Source of the DNA: Pseudomonas sp. PSE14 | Lineage (GTDB): Bacteria > Pseudomonadota > Gammaproteobacteria > Pseudomonadales > Pseudomonadaceae | DNA length: 64,000 nucleotides | NCBI RefSeq assembly: GCF_029203285.1 | Contig: NZ_CP115669.1 | Location: 248,001 to 312,000, forward strand | Reading direction: 5' to 3' | Part shown: piece after piece, positions 35,568-43,716 of the stretch | Numbering within the stretch: the stretch's first letter is position 1 | How the letters are laid out: every line of letters begins with the position of its first letter | Made by a program: the position numbers and the translations under genes | Notes under the pieces: model-generated | What the model was told of the DNA's origin: nothing | The model's database searches: none | The model's input: the letters and a program-made list of their open reading frames with translations, nothing else

Positions 35568-36334
35568 GCCGCTGGCGGCTGCTGCTGACCCGTCCCGAAG
35601 AGGAGTGCGTGGCACTGGCCGCGAGCCTCGCCGAGGCGGGCATCTACAGCGCCAGTCTGCCGTTGCTGGCGATCGTCCCGCGGGAGGAGTCGCCGGCCGA
35701 GCGCAGCCTGATCCTTGACCTGGACCGCTACTGCGCGGTTATCGTGGTCAGCAAACCGGCGGCGCGCCTGGGCCTTGAGCGGCTGGACCGCTACTGGCCG
35801 CAGCCGCCGCTGACCCAGAGCTGGTTCAGTGTGGGCGCGGCGACCGCGGCTATCCTCGAAGACTACGGCCTGACCGCGCACTATCCGGCGGACGGCGATG
35901 ACAGCGAGGCCCTGCTGAGGTTGCCGGCGCTGGAGCAGGCCTTGCAGGTGCATGATCCGAAGGTGCTGATCCTGCGTGGCGAAGGTGGCCGAGAATTCCT
36001 CGCCGATTGCCTGCGCGGCCAAGGCGTGGCGGTCGACTATCTGGAACTCTACCGGCGCGAGTTGCCGTCTTATCCCCCGGGTGAACTGCCGAGGCGCATC
36101 CGGGAAGAGCACCTGAATGCCCTGGTGATCAGCAGCGGGCAGGGGCTGGAGCATTTGCATCGCCTGGCGGAGCAGGATTGGCCGCAGGTGAGTGCGCTGC
36201 CACTGTTCGTGCCCAGTCCGCGCGTGGCCGAGCAGGCCCGTGAGCTGGGCGCGCAGCGGGTGATCGATTGTCGGGGCGCCAGCGCTACGGCACTGATGGA
36301 GGCGCTGCAAAGCGCCGACAAGAACAATTTCTGA
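35564..36334 (+). CDS. hemD: uroporphyrinogen-III synthase HemD
   Basis: 256 residues from GTG 35564 ([15 protein letters not shown]). Cyclises hydroxymethylbilane with ring D inversion. The family is poorly conserved, but the start LLLTRP, the middle VGAATAAIL and [19 protein letters not shown], and the end [10 protein letters not shown]... ATALMEAL are typical. The GTG overlaps the hemC stop, so the two are coupled. Confidence 0.92.
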   Translation: MSRWRLLLTRPEEECVALAASLAEAGIYSASLPLLAIVPREESPAERSLILDLDRYCAVIVVSKPAARLGLERLDRYWPQPPLTQSWFSVGAATAAILEDYGLTAHYPADGDDSEALLRLPALEQALQVHDPKVLILRGEGGREFLADCLRGQGVAVDYLELYRRELPSYPPGELPRRIREEHLNALVISSGQGLEHLHRLAEQDWPQVSALPLFVPSPRVAEQARELGAQRVIDCRGASATALMEALQSADKNNF

Positions 36335-36349
36335 GCGAAGGATGGATCT

Positions 36350-37459
36350 GTGAGCGAAGCCGTCACTCCCCAAGAGACTCCCACTCCGACCAATCCGGCC
36401 CGTGAGCCTGCACCGCGCAAAGGCGGCACCGGCATTGCCCTGCTGGCCCTGCTGGTCGGCGCCGCCGGCCTCGCTGCGGGCGGCTGGGGTATCTGGCAAG
36501 TCCAGCAGTTGAAGGCTGCCGAGCAGCAGCGCGCTGCCCAGCTGGAGGACGCGCGCGGGCAGGCGCAGAGCGTGCAGAACAGCAACAGCGAGCTGAACAA
36601 GCGCCTGGACGCCTTGCCGACCGCCGATGAGCTCGAGGCCCGCCGCCGTTTGGTGGTGGAGCTGCAGGGCGACCAGCAGCAGCTGTCCAAGCAGCTCAAG
36701 CAGGTGCTGGGCCAGAGCCGCCAGCAGTGGCGTCTGGCGGAGGCCGAACACCTGCTGCGTCTGGCTGCGCTGCGCCTGTCCGCGTTGCAGGACATCGACA
36801 GCGCGACCGAGCTGGTGCAGGGCGCCGACGATATCCTGCGCCTGCAGAACGATCCGGGCGCCTTCGCGGCCCGCGCGCAACTGGCCAAGAGCCTGGAAGC
36901 GCTGCGCAGCCTGCCGCGTCCGGACCGCACTGGATTGTTCCTGCAACTGGGCGCCTTGCGCGACCAGGCCGCGCAACTGCAGCCGCTCAATCCCGCCTTC
37001 AAGGCCGACGACAGCGGCTCCGTCGCTAGCACTGCCTGGGGCGACGGCAGCAGCACCTGGGACCAGTGGTGGGAGCGCATCTCGCGCTACGTCCGCATCG
37101 ATTTCAACGCCGGCCAGGACATTCGCCCGCTGCTCTCCGGCCAGCAGCTTGATCGCGTGCGCCTGGCCCTCAGCCTGGCGCTGGAGCAGGCGCAGTGGGC
37201 GGCCTTGAACGGCAAGCAGGAGGTCTACCAGCAGGCGCTGAAACAGGCCCGACAGATCGTCGGCGACTTCTTCAACGCCGACCTTGCCGACAGCCGCGCC
37301 CTGGCGACTCGTCTCGACGAGCTGGGCGGCCAGGCTGTCACCGTGCAGACGCCGGACCTGAGCCCCGCACTCAGTTCGCTGCAGGCCTACCTTGCACGCC
37401 GCGACGCCGCTGCTGCGCAGCAGGACACCGTCGCGCCCGATGCGGGGGCCCAGCCATGA
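36350..37459 (+). CDS. hemX: HemX-like inner-membrane protein
   Basis: 369 residues from GTG 36350, which follows AAGGA. A short cytoplasmic N-terminus leads to a single membrane helix (about 27-48, GIALLALLVGAAGLAAGGWG), then a long coiled-coil region (about 55-125, Gln/Glu/Leu-rich) and a helical domain. Often named uroporphyrinogen-III methyltransferase, but no SAM-dependent methyltransferase motif is seen. Sits in the hem run, overlapping hemY; probably a scaffold or regulator of heme synthesis. Confidence 0.88.
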   Translation: MSEAVTPQETPTPTNPAREPAPRKGGTGIALLALLVGAAGLAAGGWGIWQVQQLKAAEQQRAAQLEDARGQAQSVQNSNSELNKRLDALPTADELEARRRLVVELQGDQQQLSKQLKQVLGQSRQQWRLAEAEHLLRLAALRLSALQDIDSATELVQGADDILRLQNDPGAFAARAQLAKSLEALRSLPRPDRTGLFLQLGALRDQAAQLQPLNPAFKADDSGSVASTAWGDGSSTWDQWWERISRYVRIDFNAGQDIRPLLSGQQLDRVRLALSLALEQAQWAALNGKQEVYQQALKQARQIVGDFFNADLADSRALATRLDELGGQAVTVQTPDLSPALSSLQAYLARRDAAAAQQDTVAPDAGAQP

Positions 37460-38688
37460 GCCGCGTCTATGTACTGATCCTGGCCGTCGTGCTGGCCGCC
37501 ACCCTGGTCGGGCTGGCCGTCGCCGAGCAGTCGGGCTATGTGCTGATCGCCTACAAGAGCTTCCGCTACGAGTCCAGCCTGTGGACCTTCCTTGCCCTGC
37601 TGGTAGTGCTGTGGGCGGTCTACCTGGCGGTTCGGGTGGCGATGCGTCTGCTGGGCGTTTCCGGGCGGGTGGTCAATCCCTGGTCGCGCTTCAACCGTCG
37701 CCGCCGTTCGCTGCTGGCCGAGGAGAACGGCCAGCGTGACCTCGCCGAAGGGCACTGGCAGCAGGCGCTGCGTCACCTGCGCCGCGCCGCCGAGCTGAGC
37801 GAGCGTCCTCTGCCGCACTTCCTGGGCGCCGCCCGCGCGGCAAACGAGCTGGGCAAGACCGAAGAGTGCGATGAGCTGCTCGACCACGCCCTGAAGCGTG
37901 AGCCAGGCGCCGAGCTGGCCGTGGGCCTGACTCGCGCCCAGTTGCTGATCAACCGGGGCGATGTCGGCCAGGCGCGCAGCGTGCTGGACAAACTGCACCA
38001 GGACCATCCGCGTCATCCCACCGTGCTGCGTCTGCTCCAGCAGCTGTACGTCAGCCTGCACGACTGGCAGGCGCTCTGCGTGTTGCTGCCCGAGCTGCGC
38101 AAGGAGCGCGTGCTGCAGAACGCCGAGCTGGCGGACCTGGAGCGCCGCAGTTGGATCGCATCGCTTGCCGAGGCCGGTGAGCGGGGCGTGGGGCAGGGTG
38201 AGAGCAGCCTGCAACCGCTGACCCAGCGCTGGCAGAACGTGCCGTCCAATCTACGCGCGCAGCCGCCGCTGGTGGCTGCGTACGCCGAGCAGTTGCTGCG
38301 CCTGGGAGCTCCGGAAGAGGCCGAGGACGTGCTGCGCAAGGCGCTCAAGGACGGCTACGACAGCCGCCTGGTGTATCTGTATGGCCGCGCCCGTGGCCGC
38401 GATGGCGCGCACCAGCTGAAGACCGCCGAAGGCTGGCTGAAGCAGCATGGAGATGATTCCGAACTGCTGCTCACCCTTGGTCGCCTGAGCCTGCAGAACA
38501 AGCTATGGGGCAAGGCGCGCGAGTACCTGGAGGCGAGCCTTGCCCGCCAGCGCAGCGCGGAGACCTGCGCCGAGCTGGCGCGTCTGCTGGCGCAGCTGGG
38601 CGAAGTGGAACGCAGCAACCAGCTGTTCCAGGAAGGCTTGGGCCTGCTGGCGCCGTCGGCTTCGTTGCCGGTGACGGTTCGAGCCTGA
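37456..38688 (+). CDS. hemY: HemY-like TPR inner-membrane protein
   Basis: 410 residues from ATG 37456, overlapping the hemX stop by 4 nt. Two N-terminal membrane helices (about 4-22 and 38-62) are followed by a TPR-like helical domain (about 90-400, e.g. GHWQQALRHLRRAAEL, LTLGRLSLQNKLWGKAREYLEAS). This is the gammaproteobacterial HemY of the hemCDXY operon, not the Bacillus protoporphyrinogen oxidase of the same name. Its role in late heme synthesis is not fully known. Confidence 0.9.
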   Translation: MSRVYVLILAVVLAATLVGLAVAEQSGYVLIAYKSFRYESSLWTFLALLVVLWAVYLAVRVAMRLLGVSGRVVNPWSRFNRRRRSLLAEENGQRDLAEGHWQQALRHLRRAAELSERPLPHFLGAARAANELGKTEECDELLDHALKREPGAELAVGLTRAQLLINRGDVGQARSVLDKLHQDHPRHPTVLRLLQQLYVSLHDWQALCVLLPELRKERVLQNAELADLERRSWIASLAEAGERGVGQGESSLQPLTQRWQNVPSNLRAQPPLVAAYAEQLLRLGAPEEAEDVLRKALKDGYDSRLVYLYGRARGRDGAHQLKTAEGWLKQHGDDSELLLTLGRLSLQNKLWGKAREYLEASLARQRSAETCAELARLLAQLGEVERSNQLFQEGLGLLAPSASLPVTVRA

Positions 38689-38701
38689 TCCTGCTGCAAG
38701 A

Positions 38702-38727
38702 AAAACGGCGCCTGTGGGCGCCGTTTT
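38702..38727. terminator. bidirectional terminator after hemY
   Basis: Perfect arms AAAACGGCGCC and GGCGCCGTTTT around a TGTG loop, between hemY and the converging sugar-dehydrogenase-like gene. Confidence 0.92.
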
Positions 38728-38733
38728 CGTTTC

Positions 38734-39819
38734 TCAGGGCTTGCCGTAGCTGATGCGATAGATCGCTCCGTTCTGGTCGTCGCTCACCAGCAGCGCGCCG
38801 TCGGGGGCCACCAGCACATCGACCGGCCGGCCGTGCACCTTGCCGCCCGCGTCCAGCCAGCCTTCGGCGAACACGCTCTGGCGCTTGAGCGTGCCGTCCT
38901 CGTTGAACTCGACCCGGGCCACGCGATAGCCGATCTTCTGGCTGCGATTCCAGGAGCCGTGCTCGGCGATGAACAGGTTGTTGCGGTACTCCGGCGGGAA
39001 CTGGTCGCCCGTATAGAAGCGCAGCCCCAGTGCCGCCACGTGCGGGCCGAGCTTGGCCACCGGCGGCGTGAAGGCGGAGCAGGGCGTCCTGCCTTCCTCG
39101 GGGTCGGCAAGGTCGCCCTGGTGGCAGTCGGGGTAGCCGAAGTCCTCGCCGACGCGGCTGATCGTGTTCAGCTCATCGTTGGGCCGGTCATCGCCGAGCA
39201 GGTCTCGACCGTTGTCGGTGAACCAGAGCTGGTGCGTCTGCGGATGCCAGGTGAAGCCGACGGTGTTGCGGATGCCGTAGGCAACCACTTCACGGGCGCT
39301 GCCATCGGTGTTCATGCGTTGCAGGTTGGCGTAGCGCTCGCGGTCCGGGCGACAGAGATTGCAGGGTGCGCCCACCGGGACATAGAGCTTGCCGTCAGGC
39401 CCGAAGGCGATGAACTTCCAGCCGTGGGCCGTCTTGGACGGGAACCGGGTGGGCAATTCCTCGGGGGCCGGAGGGGCGTCGAGGTGGCGTTCGATATCGC
39501 GCAGCACCACCACACGGCTGACGGCCGAGACATACAGGTCTCCTTCGTGGAAGGCGACGCCCACGGGCATCGTCAGGTTTTCGGCGACCACCGAGACGCG
39601 GCCGTCCGGGCGCACCGCATAGACCTTGCCGGCGTTCATGCTGCCGACGAAGAGGGTGCCCGCATCGCCCCAGGTCATGGCGCGCGCGCCGGGCACCTGG
39701 TCGGTGAGCAGGCTGATGTGAAAGCCCTCGGGCAGTCGGATGTTTCCCTGAGTGCTGTCCGAGCAGGCTGGTAAGCTGACCAGGCACAGGAGAGCAAAAA
39801 GCGGCAGCGGACGACGCAT
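38734..39819 (-). CDS. PQQ/sorbosone-dehydrogenase-family lipoprotein
   Basis: 361 residues with a lipoprotein signal (LVSLPACSD, Cys about 19). A beta-propeller of the GDH-B/L-sorbosone dehydrogenase type follows (IRLPEGFHISLLTD, GWKFIAFGPDGKLYVPVGAPCN, FTDNGRDLLGDD, YRNNLFIAEHGSWNR). Such proteins can use PQQ to oxidise aldoses; many are of untested activity. Extra Cys pairs (APCNLC, DCHQG, TPCSA) are likely disulfides in the periplasm. Confidence 0.85.
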   Translation of the reverse strand: MRRPLPLFALLCLVSLPACSDSTQGNIRLPEGFHISLLTDQVPGARAMTWGDAGTLFVGSMNAGKVYAVRPDGRVSVVAENLTMPVGVAFHEGDLYVSAVSRVVVLRDIERHLDAPPAPEELPTRFPSKTAHGWKFIAFGPDGKLYVPVGAPCNLCRPDRERYANLQRMNTDGSAREVVAYGIRNTVGFTWHPQTHQLWFTDNGRDLLGDDRPNDELNTISRVGEDFGYPDCHQGDLADPEEGRTPCSAFTPPVAKLGPHVAALGLRFYTGDQFPPEYRNNLFIAEHGSWNRSQKIGYRVARVEFNEDGTLKRQSVFAEGWLDAGGKVHGRPVDVLVAPDGALLVSDDQNGAIYRISYGKP

Positions 39820-39933
39820 GGCATGGATTCCCGGATGAGTGCCACCGGCAGTGTAGACAGCCGCCTTGAAACGGCGCCGGTCTTTCCTCTACCGTAGCGC
39901 CCTTCCTGCAGCAGCCCATTCAGCGGAGCCGCC

Positions 39934-40416
39934 ATGAACCTGGCCAGCCCTCGTTCCCTGTTCTTCCTCGCCTTCCTCGCCTGCGCCGCCATGCTCGGCA
40001 CCGGCTTCTACCTGCAATACGTGGTTGGGCTGGAGCCCTGCCCGTTGTGCATCCTGCAGCGCATCTTCTTCGCCGGCGCCGGGCTCTTCGCCCTGATTGC
40101 CGGGCTGCATGGCCGTGCCCCGCGCCTGTACTCGGTGCTGATCCTGCTCTTCTCGCTGGCCGGTGCCGGCACCGCGGGCCGGCAGATCTGGCTGCAGACC
40201 CTGCCGCCGGATCAGTTGCCGGCGTGCCTGCCGCCGCTGGATTACATGCTCGAAAGCATGCCCTACACCAAGATCATCTACACCATGTTCCACGGTTCGG
40301 CCGACTGCGCCGAGGTCAGCTGGACCCTGCTCAGCCTGAGCATTCCGGAGTGGAGCCTGCTCGCCTTCATCGCCTTCTCGCTGTTCGCCATCTTCCAGTT
40401 CTTCCGCCGCGGCTGA
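39934..40416 (+). CDS. dsbB: DsbB-family disulfide oxidoreductase (DsbH type)
   Basis: 160 residues, four membrane helices. The periplasmic active-site pair is in EPCPLCILQR, and the second pair of Cys (PACLPP and SADCAEV) accepts electrons. It reoxidises DsbA using quinone. It is next to algQ as in P. aeruginosa (where it is called dsbH or dsbB2). The protein ends in a short basic tail FQFFRRG. Confidence 0.93.
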   Translation: MNLASPRSLFFLAFLACAAMLGTGFYLQYVVGLEPCPLCILQRIFFAGAGLFALIAGLHGRAPRLYSVLILLFSLAGAGTAGRQIWLQTLPPDQLPACLPPLDYMLESMPYTKIIYTMFHGSADCAEVSWTLLSLSIPEWSLLAFIAFSLFAIFQFFRRG

Positions 40417-40434
40417 GCGTCGCAGGCCTTTCTG

Positions 40435-40466
40435 CTCTGGCCTGCGCTGTCTGGCGCAGGCCAGAG
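40435..40466. terminator. strong hairpin between dsbB and algQ
   Basis: Perfect 13-bp arms CTCTGGCCTGCGC (40435-40447) and GCGCAGGCCAGAG (40454-40466) with a 6-nt loop, no T-run. A terminator or RNA stability element for dsbB. The 200 bp after it must carry the algQ promoter; I see no clear -35/-10. Confidence 0.6.
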
Positions 40467-40670
40467 AGGCCGCGGCCTTCCGATTAAACGCTCGTATGAA
40501 TTTTCCGCGCGCCGGTGTCTTGAAGGCGAAATCGCGCGGGCATACTCTGGACTTCCATTCCGCCGGAAAGCCGCCGCCGAAGAAAACCAATCACGCGGGT
40601 ACCGAGGTTCGACAGAATATTGTCCCGGGGCGGACATTGCCGGGACGGCGACAAGGGAAGTGAGGACAAC

Positions 40671-41138
40671 ATGCTCGAGAGCTGCCGTAATGCCCAGGAA
40701 CGTTGGGGAGGCGTACACCAGCTGATCGATCGCTGGCTGCGGGATCGACATGAATTGGTCCGGGCATTCGATTCCCTGGACGGTGTCCAGGCGCCGAAGA
40801 CCAATGCCGAATCCCTGCAGAGCTTTTGCCAGCTCCTGCTCGACTACGTGTCGGCAGGGCACTTCGAAGTCTACGAACAGTTGATGAACGAAGCGCAGGC
40901 CTTCGGCGATACCCGAGGTCTGGAACTGGCCAAGCAGATCTATCCCCGTCTCGAAACCATCACCGCCAATGCACTCAATTTCAACGACCGCTGCGACAAC
41001 GGCGACTGCCGCGAAGGCACCTGCCTCACCAGCGAATTGAAGAGCCTGCGTCAGCAACTGCACGAACGCTTCGAACTGGAAGATTGCCTGATCGAAGTGC
41101 TGCACAACGCCCACGGACAGAACGTCGCCACGGTCTGA
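40671..41138 (+). CDS. algQ: AlgQ (Rsd-family anti-sigma-70 factor)
   Basis: 155 residues. Conserved Rsd/AlgQ features: [55 protein letters not shown] and [13 protein letters not shown]. It binds the region 4 surface of sigma-70 and shifts polymerase towards alternative sigma factors; in P. aeruginosa it influences alginate. ATG 40671 follows GTGAGGAC. Of interest, this window also has several sigma-54 promoters. Confidence 0.96.
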   Translation: MLESCRNAQERWGGVHQLIDRWLRDRHELVRAFDSLDGVQAPKTNAESLQSFCQLLLDYVSAGHFEVYEQLMNEAQAFGDTRGLELAKQIYPRLETITANALNFNDRCDNGDCREGTCLTSELKSLRQQLHERFELEDCLIEVLHNAHGQNVATV

Positions 41139-41158
41139 TCGATGCACCGGGTGTGAAG

Positions 41159-41193
41159 ACGGCGCGAGCGCTTGAAGCGATCGCGCCGTTTTT
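41159..41193. terminator. terminator between algQ and the FKBP gene
   Basis: Arms ACGGCGCGA (41159-41167) and TCGCGCCGT (41181-41189) with inner pairing AGCGCTT/GAAGCG, then TTTTTG. It serves converging genes. Confidence 0.88.
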
Positions 41194-41196
41194 GTT

Positions 41197-41847
41197 TCAG
41201 CGACTCTCCAGCAGCTCGATCTCGAACACCAACGGTGCGTACGGCGGAATCAGGTCTCCCGCCCCGTCGGCGCCATACGCCTGCGCTGAAGGCACCACCA
41301 CTCTCCAGCGAGCACCCACCGGCATCGCCTGTAGTGCCGTGCGCCAACCGGGAATGACTGCATCCAGGCGGAACCATTGCGGTGAGCTGCTGGCATCGAA
41401 CGGACTGCCATCCGCCAGGCTGCCGGTGTAGTTCACCCGTGCTTCGCTCAGTTGCGGATTGCGGTTGCCATGTCCTGCTTTCAACTCGCTGACCAGTACG
41501 CCTCCCGCCAATTCGCGAACGCCGTAGCGGGCCTTTTCGTTGACCAGAAAACGCTTCTCCGCAGCCTTCGCGGAGTCGGCGGAATCGGTGGCTGCCGGGG
41601 TGCCTTGCTGCTGCTGATCATGGGCGCTCAGCACTGTCGCCATGCGCTCTTCCGGCAGTGCCAGCGGCTCGCCGCGATAGCTCTGGCGCAGGCCTTCCAG
41701 CAGGTCGCCGATGGCGATATCCGGGACTTCCTGATGCAGCCGTTCGCCCAGTTGCACGCCCAGGCTGTAGGCCAGTTCGTCCTTGGGTGGTGCGGCGCTG
41801 ACCATCAGAGGTGCGACGAGCAAGCAGAGCGGAGCAAGACGAAGCAT
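41197..41847 (-). CDS. periplasmic FKBP-type peptidyl-prolyl isomerase
   Basis: 216 residues with a signal peptide (about 1-19), an N-terminal helical dimerisation domain (ELAYSLGVQLGERL) and a C-terminal FKBP domain (VNYTGSLADGSPFDAS, VIPGWRTALQAMPVGARWRVVVPSAQAYG). This is the FklB/FkpA-like layout. It helps fold exported proteins. It sits between algQ and algP, as in P. aeruginosa. Confidence 0.9.
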   Translation of the reverse strand: MLRLAPLCLLVAPLMVSAAPPKDELAYSLGVQLGERLHQEVPDIAIGDLLEGLRQSYRGEPLALPEERMATVLSAHDQQQQGTPAATDSADSAKAAEKRFLVNEKARYGVRELAGGVLVSELKAGHGNRNPQLSEARVNYTGSLADGSPFDASSSPQWFRLDAVIPGWRTALQAMPVGARWRVVVPSAQAYGADGAGDLIPPYAPLVFEIELLESR

Positions 41848-41974
41848 GGGTTCTCTCGGCTGTGAAATCCGCTGGAGATTATGCCGGGCGCGGGCTCCAG
41901 CTCAATCAGGACAGTGGCGAGCCGCTTCCGACGGGGCTAGTATGGGCGCAACCACGTCCGCCAGGAGGCACGTC

Positions 41975-43201
41975 ATGTCGGCCAACAAGAAACCTGTCAC
42001 TACCCCTTTGCACCTGCTGCAGCAGTTGTCCCATAGCCTGATCGATCACCTCGAAGGTGCCTGCAAGCAGGCCCTCGTCGACGCAGAAAAACTCCTCGCC
42101 AAGCTCGAGAAACAACGCGGCAAGGCACAAGAGAAGTTGCACAACGCACGCACCAAACTGCAGGACGCTACCAAAGAGGGTAAGACCAAGGCCCAGGCCA
42201 AGGCGAAGTCCGCCATCGCTGAGCTGGACGAAGCGCTGGATACCCTGAAGGCCCGTCAGACCGAAACCCGTGCCTACATCGCCAACCTCAAGCGCGACGT
42301 GCAGGAGAGCCTGAGGCTCGCCCAGGGCGTGGCCAAGGTGAAGGAGGCTGCAGGCAAGTCCCTGGCCAGCCGCAAGCCGGCCGCCGCTGCCAAGCCGGTT
42401 GCCAAAGCTGTTGCTGCGAAGTCCGCCGCCAAGCCTGCTGCCAAAGCTGCCGCTGCGAAGCCCGCCGCCAAACCGGCTGCCAAAGCTGCTGCTGCGAAGC
42501 CCGCTGCCAAGCCCGCCGCTAAAGCTGCTGCCGCGAAGCCTGCTGCAAAACCGGCTGCCAAAGCTGCTGCCGCGAAGCCCGCTGCCAAGCCGGCTGCCAA
42601 AACTGCCGCTGCGAAGCCCGCCGCCAAGCCGGCTGCCAAAGCTGCTGCCGCGAAGCCCGCTGCCAAGCCGGCTGCCAAAACTGCCGCTGCGAAGCCCGCT
42701 GCTAAGCCGGCTGCCAAAACTGCCGCTGCGAAGCCCGCTGCTAAGCCGGCTGCCAAAGCTGCCGCTGCGAAGCCTGCCGCCAAGCCGGCTGCCAAAGCTG
42801 CTGCCGCGAAGCCCGCCGCCAAGCCGGCTGCCAAAGCTGCTGTTGCGAAGCCTGCCGCCAAGCCGGCTGCCAAAGCTGCCGCTGCGAAGCCTGCTGCCAA
42901 GCCGGCCGCCAAAGCTGCCGCTGCCAAGCCCGCCGCCAAGCCGGCTGCTAAAGCTGTTGCCGCGAAGCCCGCCGCCAAGCCTGCTGCCGCGAAGCCCGCT
43001 GCCAAGCCTGCTGCTGCGAAGCCTGCCGCCAAACCCGCTGCCAAGCCTGTTGCCGCCAAGCCCGCCGCTCCGGTAGCGCCTGCCGCACCGGCTGCTCAAC
43101 CGGCTGCTCCGGTTGCTCCGGCTGCTGCTCCGGCCGCCAGTGCCGCCCCGGCACCGGCAGCTCCGGCCAGCACCAGCAGCACCTCCTCCAGCGCTTCCTA
43201 A
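41975..43201 (+). CDS. algP: AlgP (AlgR3) lysine/alanine/proline-rich histone H1-like protein
   Basis: 408 residues; P. aeruginosa AlgP is about 350. The first 125 residues are a charged helical domain, and the rest is a KPAA-repeat tail like eukaryotic histone H1, binding DNA. Fifteen tandem 13-aa units K[A/T]A[A/V]AKPAAKPAA (first unit carries Ser) occupy 42404-42988; the tail then becomes Pro/Ala/Val then Ser/Thr rich. ATG 41975 follows CAGGAGG. In P. aeruginosa it affects algD transcription and the repeat number varies between strains. Confidence 0.95.
   Translation: MSANKKPVTTPLHLLQQLSHSLIDHLEGACKQALVDAEKLLAKLEKQRGKAQEKLHNARTKLQDATKEGKTKAQAKAKSAIAELDEALDTLKARQTETRAYIANLKRDVQESLRLAQGVAKVKEAAGKSLASRKPAAAAKPVAKAVAAKSAAKPAAKAAAAKPAAKPAAKAAAAKPAAKPAAKAAAAKPAAKPAAKAAAAKPAAKPAAKTAAAKPAAKPAAKAAAAKPAAKPAAKTAAAKPAAKPAAKTAAAKPAAKPAAKAAAAKPAAKPAAKAAAAKPAAKPAAKAAVAKPAAKPAAKAAAAKPAAKPAAKAAAAKPAAKPAAKAVAAKPAAKPAAAKPAAKPAAAKPAAKPAAKPVAAKPAAPVAPAAPAAQPAAPVAPAAAPAASAAPAPAAPASTSSTSSSAS
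42404..42988 (+). repeat. 15 tandem 39-bp units inside algP
   Basis: The unit AAAGCTGCTGCCGCGAAG..., 39 bp encoding 13 residues, is repeated 15 times in frame. Copies differ only at synonymous or conservative positions (AAAGCT versus AAAACT at the unit start). Such minisatellites expand and contract by slippage or recombination. Confidence 0.9.
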
Positions 43202-43204
43202 GGC

Positions 43205-43669
43205 TCAGGAGAGGCTCGCCGCGGTGCGCAGGGTTTCCCGCGCATCGCGGCGCAAGCTGCCCGCATCACCCGTCGCTGCTTCCAGCCAGCGCGACAAGTC
43301 TTCCGCATCACCTCGTGGCCAATCCTTCGCCACGCTTTCCAGTCGCTCCAGCAGCACCTTTTCCGCTTCCAGTTCGAGCTGCTTGATTCGCTCGCGCAGC
43401 GGCGCCAGTTCCGTATCCTGCTTCGCCGCTTCCCGCCAACGCTGACGCAACGAACGCAGCGGCACTATCACGTCTTCGCGCCAGTCCTGCGCCACACTGT
43501 CCAGCGCATCCATCCTCGCCTGCGAGAAGGTCACTCCAGCGCTTCCCAGCCAGGCCGCCGCGAGCGCCAGGCAGACGTCCGCCCCCGCTTCCTGCAAGGC
43601 CAGGCAAGCCGGCTCAACCCCTGGGCGGGCGTAGAGTTTCAGCGCATACGACCAGACATCATCAGACAT
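43205..43669 (-). CDS. TIGR02444-family protein
   Basis: 154 residues, mostly helical. The start DDVWSYALKLYARPGVEPACLALQ... and the WLGSAGV segment match the family of short proteobacterial proteins found beside algP and the ABC-F gene. There is no signal peptide; a coiled-coil region lies at about 85-115 (LRERIKQLELEAEKVLLERL). It converges on algP with a 3-bp gap. Function unknown. Confidence 0.8.
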   Translation of the reverse strand: MSDDVWSYALKLYARPGVEPACLALQEAGADVCLALAAAWLGSAGVTFSQARMDALDSVAQDWREDVIVPLRSLRQRWREAAKQDTELAPLRERIKQLELEAEKVLLERLESVAKDWPRGDAEDLSRWLEAATGDAGSLRRDARETLRTAASLS

Positions 43670-43716
43670 AGACCACCCACAGCGATTGCCAGGCGAAGCT
43701 GATAAACTCCGCCGCC

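Noticed and set aside
36350..37459. HemX as a SAM-dependent uroporphyrinogen methyltransferase
   Set aside because: No methyltransferase motif; the sequence is a membrane anchor plus coiled coil.
42404..42988. Regularly repeated 39-bp units as a possible CRISPR array
   Set aside because: The units are contiguous without unique spacers and are in frame in algP.
42274..43059. Alanine/glycine-rich minus-strand frames opposite algP
   Set aside because: Direct shadows of the repeat region.
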